64,000 nucleotides of DNA, from contig NC_053149.1 of assembly GCF_016808335.1 (NCBI RefSeq), positions 38,704,118 to 38,768,117 of the forward strand, read 5' to 3'. The translations under genes were made by a program, and so were the position numbers. The DNA comes from Panicum virgatum. Its lineage: Eukaryota; Streptophyta; Magnoliopsida; Poales; Poaceae. Positions 1 to 10,193 of the stretch are shown in pieces. The first letter of the stretch is position 1, and each line of letters starts with the position of its first letter. The notes under the pieces are model-generated. The model saw only the letters and a program-made list of their open reading frames with translations, searched no databases and was not told the DNA's origin.

Positions 1-3000
1 ATATGGTTGCAGTTTCAAAAACACCTTATCGCCCACCTGAAAGTGAACATCTATCCTCTGACAATGAGCAGTGACTTTCATTCGAGCTTGAGCTTCTGCC
101 AAATGATCCTTCAACAGCTCGGTATGTAGTTGTTGATCAGCAATGAAATCGGCCACCACAAGAGCAGTGTCCGAAGAAACTAGTGCTGGAATGCCTAGAA
201 ACGGTTCATGGCCATACAGAGCTGTAAAAGGAGAGCACCCCAATGCAAAGTGATAAGTTGAATTGTACCAGAACTCCGCTTGTGTCGGCCACGATTTCCA
301 TATCTTCGGGGAATCACCCACGGTACACTATAAGTACATTTCGAGGCATTGATTTACACATTCAGTTTGGCCGTCTGTTTGCGGATGGTAAGTAGTACTG
401 AACTCCAAGTTGACCCTAAACAATCTGAAGAACTCCTTCCACACATGGCTAGTAAGTAACTTATCCCGATCCGAGACCATTGACTTGGGTAAATTGTTCA
501 TCTTCTATAGTATTTAAGAGAACACAAGCCACCATGAGATTTGTATAGGGATGCTTTAAGGGAAGAAAGTGAGCATACTTCGTAAAGCGATCCACCACAA
601 CCAAAATCACGGTGTAGCCCTCTGACGTAGGCAGGCCCTCAATGAAGTCAAGAGGTATGCTCTGCCAAGCTCGCTCTAGTATGGGCAAGGGTTGGAGCAA
701 TCCTTGGGGTTGAGCATGCAGATGCTTTGCATGTTGACTGATCTGACATTGCCTGATAAAATTTTCCACATCTTACTTGAGGCCTTTCCAACAAAACAAT
801 TTTTTTATTCTATGGCAAGTAGCATGCTGACTAGAATGTCCTCCCACTGCACTGGGATGTAGTGCTGCAATGAGTTTAGTTTCCACGGAGGAATTACTAC
901 CCACCCAAATCTTACCCTTGCATCGGATCCCTACTTGTTGTAAACTCAAACCCTGCTCATTTGGACTATGTATAGACAACTAAGTCGATATTTCCTTAGC
1001 CTTTACTATCATCGGTCACATATGAATTCACTACAGTCTGTATCCAGTGAGGTTGGACTTGAGACACTGCATGAAGGGCCAATAAATTGCCCACTCTGGA
1101 CTAAGCATCAGCAGCTAAATTATGCTTCCCCTTTCTGTACACCACTCAAAATTGCAAGGTGAAATTCCATGTAAGGCCCTAAAACAAATGACACTCCCTT
1201 CTATGGCCCTAGAAAATTGAAACTCCCTTCTCTAGCTCTCTTTTTATTTTTCTTCCCTTCCATGGTCCTACCATTGCATCCGTTAGAACTAATCTATTAG
1301 GGTTTCCAGTTTGATGCGAGGAGCAAAACTTTTGGACTGAAGTACCCCTTCCTTTGCGCATCAGAGTGTAGATTTTTCTCAGTTAGGTAGGCCAAACTTT
1401 TATGGTCTGTCTTGATCACAAACTCTTATCGCTGCAAGTATTGTCTCCATTTTTTTTCAACAGCCATAATAAGTGCCAAAAATTCTTTCTCATAAATAGA
1501 CATGTGCTTGTGAGACTCTCCCAAAGCTTCACTCAGAAAAGCAATTGGTTGCCCCTTCTGCATAAGTACCGCTCCAATACCATCTGATGCATCAGTTTCA
1601 ACCTCAAATGTTTTAATGAAATTTGGTAAAGCCAGGACTAGAGTGGTAGCCATAGCTTCCTTCAATGTGTCAAAAGCTTGTTGAGCTACAAGGGACCAAT
1701 AGAACTATTTCTTTCGGAGGAATTGGGTGAGGGGTTTGGCAATCAGTCCATAATGTTTCACAAAATGCCTATAGTACATGTGAGACCTAGGAATCCCCTC
1801 AACTTAGTAATTGTTTGAGGAACTGGCCATGCTACCATATCAACTGTCTTACTGGGGTCTGTTGGCACTCCTGCTCATGAAATGATGTGACCCAGATAAT
1901 CTAGTTGCAACTGAGCAAATGAACATTTATTAAGCTTCATATACAGGTGATGTTCCCTTGACTTGTCCAAGACCTACCTAAGATGGTCCAAATGAGCAGA
2001 CAAAGAAGGTTGTAGATCAAAATATCATCCAAAAACACCATCACAAATTTTCTAAGAAATGGAGCTAACACTTTATTCATCAAACATTGGAATGTTGTTG
2101 GTGCATTGGTCAGCCCAAATGGCATGACTTTGAACTGATAGTGGCCCTAGTGAGTTTTAAATGATGTTTTGTACTCATCTTCTGGTTTCATCTTGACCTG
2201 GTGGTAACCTGACTTCATATCTAATTTAGTAAAGTACTGACTACTAGACAACTCTTCCAATATGTCTTTCCATAATAGGCATAGGAAACCTATTTTTGAT
2301 GGTTAGCTCATTGAGCTTTCTATAGTCGACACAAAACCTCCTGCTGCCATCTTTCTTTTGCACAAGCAATACCGGTGAAAGGACTAGTACTAGGCACCAT
2401 AAAGCCAGATTGTATCATCTCTCGAACCTGCTGCTCTATTTCATCTTTGTGATGTGGGGAATACCTGTATGGTCTAGAGTTAACAGGTACAACATCAGGA
2501 AGAAGAGGGATCAGTGTGGTCATACACTCGACTAGGCGATAATCCCTTGGGATCAGCAAAAACATCAGAATATTGTTGCAATAAGTCTATCACCTCATGA
2601 GGAATAGTCCTATCACATTCCACTGGCTGGTGGTGAACCATGACCAGTGCCCAAATATCATTCCCTTTCCAGCATTTGACCAATTGGTCTGCAGGTAATT
2701 CCTGGATTGTCGGCTTCTACGGTTGTACTCCTTGCAAGTTGCAACTTGACAAAATGACCATTATATTCAAACTCCATGGTTTTCTGAGCCCAGTAGCACT
2801 GCATGGGGCTCTGGGGTTTCAACCAATCATATCCTAAAATTCAATCAAAAGTGGAAAAATCCAACACTCTCATGTCTCCTTGAAGTGTATAACCATTACA
2901 CCACCAAGTCATGTTAGGCACCCACTGATAAAAAAAATCAACGCCTCCCCATTAGGTAACTTGACCTGCTTGGGAGTAATAGGGACAGGCTGAATGCCCA

Positions 3001-3130
3001 CTTTCTTCAGAAATGCAGAACTAACAAAACTGTGTTACTACCTGTATCCACCAGAGTCAACATGACTTGATTTTTTACTAGAGATTTAAGCTTCATTGCA
3101 TCTCCCTGACAAAACTTAGAAGTCAAAGAA
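1..3130 (-). pseudogene. Ty3/gypsy pol remnant: protease, RT, RNase H, integrase
   Basis: Fragments in different minus-strand frames line up as one polyprotein. A DTGS protease motif lies near 3050. The RT palm covers 2565-1937 and includes MPFGLTNAP and the catalytic FLDD box near 2025. The RNase H start (TDASDGIGAVLMQKG) is at 1665-1426. The integrase zinc-binding part lies near 979-773 and the integrase core, with its first catalytic Asp in VVVDRFTKYAHF, near 600. Multiple stops and frameshifts separate the pieces. About 185 bp between roughly 1160 and 1345 does not fit the RNase H reading and looks inserted. This would have encoded the replication enzymes; it cannot now. Confidence 0.85.
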
Positions 3131-4378
3131 TCTTCTAATTCCAATTGTGCCAACACTTCCTCAGATTGAGCATGAACCTGTGCTTTAGGTCGCTAAGTAC
3201 AGACTGCAGCATGAGTTGGATCATATTTGTCACCACAATAATAGCACAAGTTGTTTGCCTTTCTATAATTAAGGGTCTGTCTTTCCTTCCAGAGAGAAGA
3301 TTGCTGCCCCACAGTCTTACCCTCAGGCTTCTGAGAAGTGGTTTGGAATTTAAGATGAGTAGATGGTTTTGACCACTATTGTTTGCTTCTCTCCAACACC
3401 TGCTGGTGTCTCTTTGCTAGCAATATAGCCTCATCCATAGTCTTAGGAATGTGAGCCTATAACCCAGTGCTGATGTTCGATTTTAACCCCTTCACAAACT
3501 GAGATACAAAGAACAATCATCAAAGCCATCATTATCCATAGAAATCTCGAATTGGAGATTCTCAAAGGCGAGAGCATAATCTTCCACTGAAGTAGTATGT
3601 TTGAGCTCTAGGAACTCCTCCATAGCATCTCTATAGTCATTCACCCCAAATTTCTGCTCAACAGCTGCAATGAAAGTCTCCCAACTACCCGGACCATTCT
3701 TCTTTTTTACACGTGCAGCCACTTAGCAGCGTTATAGTCCATACTCAGAGATGCCACAATTGTCCTGAATGCCTCATCAATGTTACACAACTCAAAGTAA
3801 TTCAAGCACTTAGACTTCCATATACGAGGATTAATGCCATCAAATGTGGAACAAGCCATCTTAGGCAAGACATGAAGATAACAATCAGAAGTATCAGAGA
3901 CCCTATTGTACCTGCTGCCAGAAGGATGAGGACAAGAAGGATTACCGTATGGTTGATGTCTGGTGTGACGGAACCAAGGCCCTAATTTGTTGGTGAATGT
4001 CGGACTGGGTGGCTCAATTTCCCTGTCAAGTGCAGCTTGTTGATTCAGAGAGATCTAGGCCACTGCTTCTCACGTGATCTCGATTTGCTTGGCCAACATC
4101 TGCTGATTCCACAGCATTTGCTCGAGCACCTTGTTGCCCAAATCCATCTGAGCTTCCAAATGACGCTGATTAGCCCCCATCGAATCCACCCTAACGAACA
4201 GCAAATTGAAATTCTCATTGACATGATCCCATTGCTCCTTGTCATGTTGGTACATGTCCTCCATCTTGGATAGGAGAATCTGGGTCTGCACGGAAGGCTT
4301 AGGGTGGCACGATGGTGACTGCACCTCAGACAAGGAGACTCTGCTCGATTTGATGTAACCTCGCACAGGGAGGCTCAA
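3130..4378 (-). pseudogene. Ty3/gypsy gag remnant
   Basis: Minus-strand pieces at 4378-4070 (coiled N-terminal part) and 3722-3492 (capsid-like, with a WETFIAAVEQKFG stretch and a following SVEDYALAFENL helix) form a retrotransposon gag of the PF03732 type. A cysteine/histidine knuckle (CYYCG ... H ... C) is readable near 3230. Stops interrupt the frame, for example just before KKNGPGSWE near 3720. Gag normally forms the virus-like particle and binds the RNA; this copy is broken. Confidence 0.75.
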
Positions 4379-4728
4379 GTAGCATCAATCCAAGATAAAG
4401 GAATACAACAATCGCACCTAATACCCACGAACAACGTCGAATCGCCCGCCACCGTGCCTGTGATGCAGAACCGATCGAATCACCTGTGGGTCAACCCAAT
4501 ACCAAATTACAGACCTAAGCAGCGTGAGAAACTATGTGGATGATGGCACCAGAGCGGCTAACCATTGGTTTGCGGTAGCCACCGCCGACTTGGAGTCGGT
4601 GGGCGGGGCATGGACGCCAAGATCGGGGGGATGATCGGTGGAGAAGACCTAGCTCGTCGTGGAGGCAGAGCAGGCCGGGGATGGAAACGCAGGCGATAAA
4701 TTGAACAGCAGCGCGTCGAGGAAAGAGT

Positions 4729-4741
4729 GAATTTGATACCA
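4729..4741 (-). other. Primer binding site of the decayed gypsy element
   Basis: On the minus strand TGGTATCAAATTC resembles the complement of the initiator tRNA-Met 3' end (TGGTATCAGAGC); the first eight bases match. It sits 2 nt from the TTACA end of the adjoining LTR, the expected position. Confidence 0.7.
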
Positions 4742-4743
4742 CT

Positions 4744-4945
4744 TGTAACGCCCCCGTGGCCGCCGGTGATCGCCGGCGACGTGAGATAATGCTCAAGAGA
4801 GGATTTGGTAGGGATGAGAATAGGGGTAGAGGACACCTGACCTCGATGAATCTGTTCGTAACAAAATTGTTCACTTCGTCCATTAGAAAACTTCCTAGGT
4901 TACACTCCCCCATCACGCTCACTGGTCGCCTGGACCCACACACAC

Positions 4946-4979
<34 letters not shown>

Positions 4980-5074
4980 CGATCTCCCACTCACACAACA
5001 CACACATCTCCTTCCCATCGATTACACCTTCGTGGCTGGCGCCCTTTGACTTGAAGTGACCGTCGGTCATGACA
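4744..5074 (-). repeat. Probable 5' LTR of the decayed gypsy element (331 bp)
   Basis: The plus strand begins TGTAACGCC next to the primer binding site and a candidate outer end is ...TCATGACA at 5074, giving TG...CA termini. The inner end is well supported by the primer site. The outer end is inferred from the termini and because a different sequence, an RNase H remnant, becomes readable from about 5085. The partner LTR lies outside the window, so the length cannot be confirmed. Confidence 0.5.
4948..4977. repeat. (GA)n microsatellite in the LTR
   Basis: About 15 units of GA, preceded by a short (CA)n run. The frames that run through it are simple-sequence artefacts. Confidence 0.95.
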
Positions 5075-5084
5075 CTAACCTGTC

Positions 5085-5320
5085 ACCAAGCGGTGTAGAA
5101 GCTGGTCCTTCACCAGAGCCAGTCCCTCCCTACAAGCCAGCGCTTATAGCATCTTGGAGTCCATCATGCATAGACCACCGCGGAGGCTCTCAAGAATGTC
5201 CCCAATGAATCACATTCTACAGCTGACCAAAACCATGCCTAAATTCTTGGACATTGCTGCATCAACATTAAGTTTGAAGACCTAGCTCCTGAATGCACCA
5301 ACAGCATGACTCAACTTGAT
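5085..5320 (-). pseudogene. Remnant of a LINE-type RNase H domain
   Basis: On the minus strand, translation between stops gives FKLNVDAAMSKN and then ALACREGLAL, the start and middle of the RNase H-like (RVT_3, PF13456) domain found at the C-terminus of many plant LINE polyproteins and in host copies of it. Two stop codons interrupt it. The reading breaks off near 5085, where the LTR begins, which fits insertion of the gypsy element into this older sequence. Confidence 0.6.
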
Positions 5321-5329
5321 TGATCAAAT

Positions 5330-6932
5330 GCAGGTATAAACAAAACCGGAGATATTAGTGTACAATAACCTTTCTATAGAAGCACCAACCAGTGATCGAT
5401 CAAAAATAGCAACTCATCGTTCCAACATACATAAACATGACCGGAATTGAAGTTTAAAGGATATAATCCAACAATGCTGGCAATATTGTTTCTGAAATAA
5501 CAGATGGTCGCCTAAGACTTGGGGCACACATCCATGAGCTAATCAAACAAACGAAAACAGCAATTACTCTTGAACAAAGAAGCGATGCATGCAGCAGAAT
5601 GGAGCAGCAGCTAGTATATCCGTGCAAGGCAGCCCGAGCTGTACATAATTGCAGATGCCTTATTGCCACTCCATTCGCTTTGCATGGCTAGGATCTGGGG
5701 AAATGAACAAAATGTGAGAACCACATATCAAGCCATAGTCACTTGAGATGTGCTGCGCTACTGAAATTCAATATGGGTTAACGAAGTTAACTGAAAAAAG
5801 TCTGAGTTTCATTTGCACAACTACTGAAACTCTGCATGACATTGTTAAGACTGAAATTCTGCATGACATTGATCGAGACTGAAACCCTGCATGGAGACAA
5901 TATGACTCAGCAATGTTTAAGATGTTCAAGATCAAGACATACATCGCATGTGAATTATAGAGGAATGTACCCTCTCCTATTTTAAACTCAAAGATTTACA
6001 TAAAAATGACAGTAGCAGTGGGGAATCAAATGTGCAGGTTCAGGGCCGGGGAAGAAGGGCAGCACACAGGCAGCCGATTCAGAAACATTCAGGATCTCAT
6101 GCAAGCCCTGCAAGCCGCATGCAAGCTTCGATTTGGAGCAGGGACACAAGCACGCATGCAAGAATGAGGTGAAGGAGGGTCGATCTCATCATTTCCCGCG
6201 CCCGGGGGTTGATCTCATCCTTTCCCGCTCTTCTTCCCCTTTTCGGCCGAGCTTTCTTCTCCAGCCAAATTCGTCGCCGTCGCTCAACCTCCCTCCAATT
6301 CCTCACATCACCAGTATCAAAACTACATATATATGCGATCCATTTGATCCATTCCTGAGCATGGGCGTAGAGAAGGACATGAATGAAATGAGTATGCACC
6401 AGGAGATCGACCTAACCTGTGATCTTGCCGCAGCTGCCGCGGCGCTGCCTCGCGGGGGCGTGCTGTCCCTCCTTCTACCGATGCGGCCGCGTCGCCTGGC
6501 AATGCTATCCCGCTGCCCATCGCCCTGGCAGTCTCGCAGATGCCGCGGCGCTCGACAGCATATGTTCGCCCACAATCGCAGACGGTGCGGCGCTGAACGG
6601 GACGGCCAAAACGCGAGGCGGGAGGGTTTAGGGCTTGACAGACAGATGGCTCAGGATGAAGTGTAGACGGACCAAATCGCCCGAAAGCGAGACGATGCGT
6701 TAATCCAGGCAACGAAACGATCAACGGGCTAAACTGAAACTTGCCAGCGACGCAATGTGAGGAGCGGCTGGAACTGGCGGAGCGCGAGTCGAATTGTGCC
6801 GCGGCCGCCGGTCGCACGAAGTTCCTGTCGACCTGTCCCTCAAACGGTTTTTTAGAGTAGAAATAGAGATAGAGACAGAGATAGAAAAATGAACAAACTA
6901 TAAGTACTAGTTATTCAAACCTATGCATGTAC
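5330..6932. other. Unassigned intergenic stretch
   Basis: No recognisable protein, RNA gene or element ends. Three short similar phrases around ACTGAAAYTCTGCATG occur between about 5820 and 5900. From about 6180 to 6830 the GC content rises and open frames of 70-177 codons exist on both strands, but they overlap each other, are alanine/arginine-rich and show no domain. This could be the edge of a decayed gene or a promoter-like GC island; I cannot choose. Confidence 0.5.
6930..6932. repeat. Target-site duplication, CACTA left (TAC)
   Basis: TAC directly abuts the left terminus CACAACCGG and matches TAC at 16659-16661. Confidence 0.85.
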
Positions 6933-6950
6933 CACAACCGGAGACCACAA

Positions 6951-7341
6951 GTTCGCCGTGTGCCCGAGCCACACGGCGAAGACCCGTAGGCACACGGCGA
7001 AGACTTCGCCGACGGTGGCCGACGGCAAAGCGCCGACGGCAACCACGGGAATGGCAAAGACCTTGTTTGCCGTGTGCCAAAAGTCGGGCACACGACAAAC
7101 CATTTCGCCGTGTGCCCGGACGGCAGACACACGGCAACGCTCCCAGATTCGCCGTGTGCCCGGACGGCAAGCACACGACAACGCTGCAATATTCGCCGTG
7201 TGCCCTTGGTCTTGGCACATGGTGAAATATGGTCAGTTCGCCGTGTGCACGGCCTAGGCACACAGCGAACTGGGTGTCCAGGGCTGGCCGTATGGTCACT
7301 TTGCCGTGTGCCTAGTCCCTGGCACACGGCAAAGTGACCAA
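6951..7341. repeat. Left subterminal repeat array of the CACTA element
   Basis: TTYGCCGTGTGCC and its reverse complement GGCACACGGCRAA recur more than ten times, often as facing pairs a few bases apart (for example 7301-7332), so single strands could fold into hairpins. In the En/Spm family such subterminal repeats are binding sites for the second element protein (TnpA) and sit beside the promoter. The overlapping frames here are artefacts of the repeat. Confidence 0.9.
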
Positions 7342-7456
7342 ACAAATCCTATTTTTTTTGCTTTTCACGTAAAAAGGATCCCATATCATAACATATATAT
7401 CACAGGCATTACATATCACATATATATCACAACAAACATCACAAGCACTATATATC

Positions 7457-7458
<2 letters not shown>

Positions 7459-7515
<57 letters not shown>
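7459..7515. repeat. (TA)n microsatellite
   Basis: About 28 TA units preceded by several imperfect ATATATATCACA phrases from 7390. The stretch 7342-7648 between the array and the TnpA-like gene holds nothing else I recognise. Confidence 0.97.
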
Positions 7516-7518
<3 letters not shown>

Positions 7519-7648
7519 AACTAGCTACAAATAACTTCAAACACATCCATAAGTCCAATGCAAAGTCCTGCAAGTTCACAACATATCCAGAAGTTCACAA
7601 ATACATATTCAGAAGTTCACAAGTCCATAAATATTGAAATAAACTAGT

Positions 7649-9933
7649 TTATGGCTGCGGTGGGCCGTCGAACGGTGGTGGGCCGCCGAACTGAGGTGGG
7701 AACAACTGTTGTGGGAGCGTCGGTGAGATGCCCGGCGACAAGTCTGGCGTATTCGATGCCGCCGATAGATTCTGCAAAAAATGTAAGATAGTAAATTGCA
7801 GGTGAGACAAAAACCAAGTTCTCAAGTTATAATCTAAACAAGTCTAAATATGTAGGTCTCCTAAATCGTAAAGTGAGTAATATAAGTCACAATATCTAAG
7901 TCTAAAGTTCTCTAAGTATCTAATATTTCAAAAGAAACTAAAAGGTTTTCAAGATACTCACCGGAGGAGTAGTAGGAGCAGGAACCACAGGGAAGGCTGG
8001 GGTGAGATTACACATTTGGACAGAAAGACTTCGAATGTAGTTGTACATCTGGGCCATCTCGGCCGCCTGTTTCTGCTCGTTCTCTTGTCGTAATCTCCTC
8101 TCTTCGGCCAAGGCCGCCTCGTATGCCGCCTTTTGCGCTAGCATTTGGTTCTACAATATTTCATGACAATGTTACAATGCAAATCAAATATATGTACAAA
8201 ACGAACGAACTATGAATAAATAAGAAATAACCTGAATTTCCTGCACTTGGAGCTACGACGCGGACAGCCGTGGGCGTATGGCCGGGCTATTGGCCGTGCT
8301 CTTCACTCGAATCTGGGAGAGGGTGGGAGTGCTGGCCGTGTCTACAAGGCCGTCGCCAATATAATAGCGCCCAAGTTTCTTGCCTCCTCCCGCCATCATA
8401 ATGACTCCTCCATCAAGGGGCTGGGTCCTCGGATCCCAGTCTGGCCCATGGACCTGTCTTCCCATATCTGTGTACGCCTGGATACGACTGTGGACGGACG
8501 GGTTGCTATACGTCGAGGGCGGGTCGTCAGGGTTGTAGGTGACGTTGGATGTTACCTTGCCCTTGCGGGCCAGAGCCCATCCCACGAATGGGGTGCACTC
8601 CTGGCCTTCATGTGAGGACGACTGCAAAAAAGAAAGAAGTTGATTACCAATTATGCTGAATTGAAAGTTAGATTAGAGAAATGAGTCTGTGTAGTGTGTA
8701 CCCATCTAGCCCTGTACTCGTCGTTGTTGAGGCTGCCTTGATGGTGCGCTGGACCTGGCATTAGTAATCGCCGCTGACTGCCAGCGTCGTGCTTCTCCTG
8801 CCACTCCGGGTTGAACTACTTGTCCACTATGCGCTCCCAGCACACGGTATCATTACGACACCACCACGCAGGAACCTACACGTGATCAAATGCATGACAA
8901 GTAAGAAGAGAGACATTTAACGATGTTTTTAATCTTATAATAAATTTAAACTTACTTGTAAGTATTGCTCTCGGGTCAGCTTCAACTCTCTCGCCTCAGG
9001 CTTCCCGATCTTCTGCTTTAGGAAAAGTGCACAAAAGTTGATGACGCACTGAACTTGCGCCTCATAATGCATGTCCTTGACAAGTTTAATGCATCGATTG
9101 TCAGCCACAATCACCGCTCGCTCCTCGTATCCCTCATCACACCTGTAAAAATCCTGCATATAAAGACGATGGATTATGTCATCATTGAAAAAATATTGAA
9201 TGAATGTGATGTATTCACCATTTTTTGGTGGAAAAAACTTACCCAGAGCTCGCCCTTTACCCGCTCCGCCTTGTTCTCAAAGGCTCTGCCGCTCCGATCC
9301 AACTGATCGTTGTTGGCGGCGATGTAGTGGTCCCATGTCCAGGCCAGCTCGTATCGTCCTTGATAGTGGACCAGGCCTGGGAAGTGCTCCCTGCACAAAA
9401 GACCCAGGATGCCGTTGACCTTGCGTTTGTGAGCACCGCCACTGAGGACAGTCCAACTCCTGCAACCATTGATTAAGAGAAAATATTAGTTTGTACTGTA
9501 ATTTTCGAGTTAGGAAGTGAAAAAAGTAGTAATAATATGTCAAATTACTTACATATCCCCACATGGTCGAATCAGCGGGTGCAAGGAAACAGGTATCGGC
9601 CTATCTGGGAGTCGCGAGGGATCTCGCAACCAGACAGCCGGCGTAGAGGTATCCTCGGCCGTGTCCTCCTCCTCAGCACTAGACGACTCCCCCCTCCTCC
9701 TGCGCATCCGCCTGCCACTCCTCCTCCTCCCGCTCCTGCTCCTGCTCCTGCTCCTGGGCAGTCTCCACCACCTCCTCCTCCTCCTCAGACGGCGGTATAG
9801 GCGAAGGCTCTCGACGCCTCCTGCCTCCACCCTTCCCTCGACCCCTCTTGGGTCCACCCTTCCCTCGACCCTTGCCTCGCCCCAACCCGGAACTCCTATC
9901 GGAGCCTTCACCAGCATCCGAGTGTGGCATCAT
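7649..9933 (-). pseudogene. TnpA-like second CACTA gene (plant transposase family 24), 7 exons, broken
   Basis: Seven exons can be read with GT-AG junctions and phases that fit: 9933-9553, 9459-9243, 9153-8956, 8875-8702, 8621-8232, 8150-7962 and 7771-7649, ending in TAA. Exon 1 is low-complexity (Gly/Arg, then Glu runs). Exons 2-4 carry the core of the plant En/Spm family PF03004, including WTWDHYIAANNDQL, RCDEGYEERAV and HHQGSLNNDEYRARW. Exon 6 is an Ala/Glu/Gln coiled coil. In En/Spm this class of protein binds the subterminal repeats. Defects: exon 1 needs a frame change within its GAG-rich tract to reach exon 2, TAG lies in exon 4 (8816-8818), and TAG lies near the end of exon 5 (8253-8255). 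The start at 9933 is the first ATG of the acidic frame; another frame has an ATG at 9917. Confidence 0.8.
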
Positions 9934-10193
9934 TCTTCTGTACAGTGAGGCGACCGATCGTTGAAGTCCGCCGCCCGGCAACTTTCTTCAATCGCCTGCA
10001 ATTAAAAATAGTAAACCAATCAGCACATATATACAAAATGATCTTATAAAGAGAAAGAAAAAAATACAACATAATTAAAAAGTAACATTAATAAATCAAT
10101 TAGTATGGATCATACATGTATTAGAAATAATCATCTTCATCGGGATTAGCTGGATCATATGTCTCATCATCACTATCACGTAAGTCGAGAAGT

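Larger units (their letters stand above)
1..5074 (-). mobile_element. Degenerate Ty3/gypsy retrotransposon, 3' end outside the window
   Basis: Read on the minus strand the order is probable LTR, primer binding site, gag, protease, reverse transcriptase (RT), RNase H and integrase, which is the Ty3/gypsy order (integrase after RT). The integrase continues past base 1, so the 3' LTR is not in the window. Stops and frameshifts occur every 60-100 codons, so the copy is dead. The gag and the RNase H/integrase wording resemble plant chromovirus-type elements, but no chromodomain is visible because that end is cut off. Family placement is inference; the domain order is read directly. Confidence 0.85.

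Noticed and set aside
6951..7341. CRISPR-like appearance of regularly repeated GCCGTGTGCC
   Set aside because: Units are short, in both orientations, irregularly spaced and tied to CACTA termini in a plant genome.
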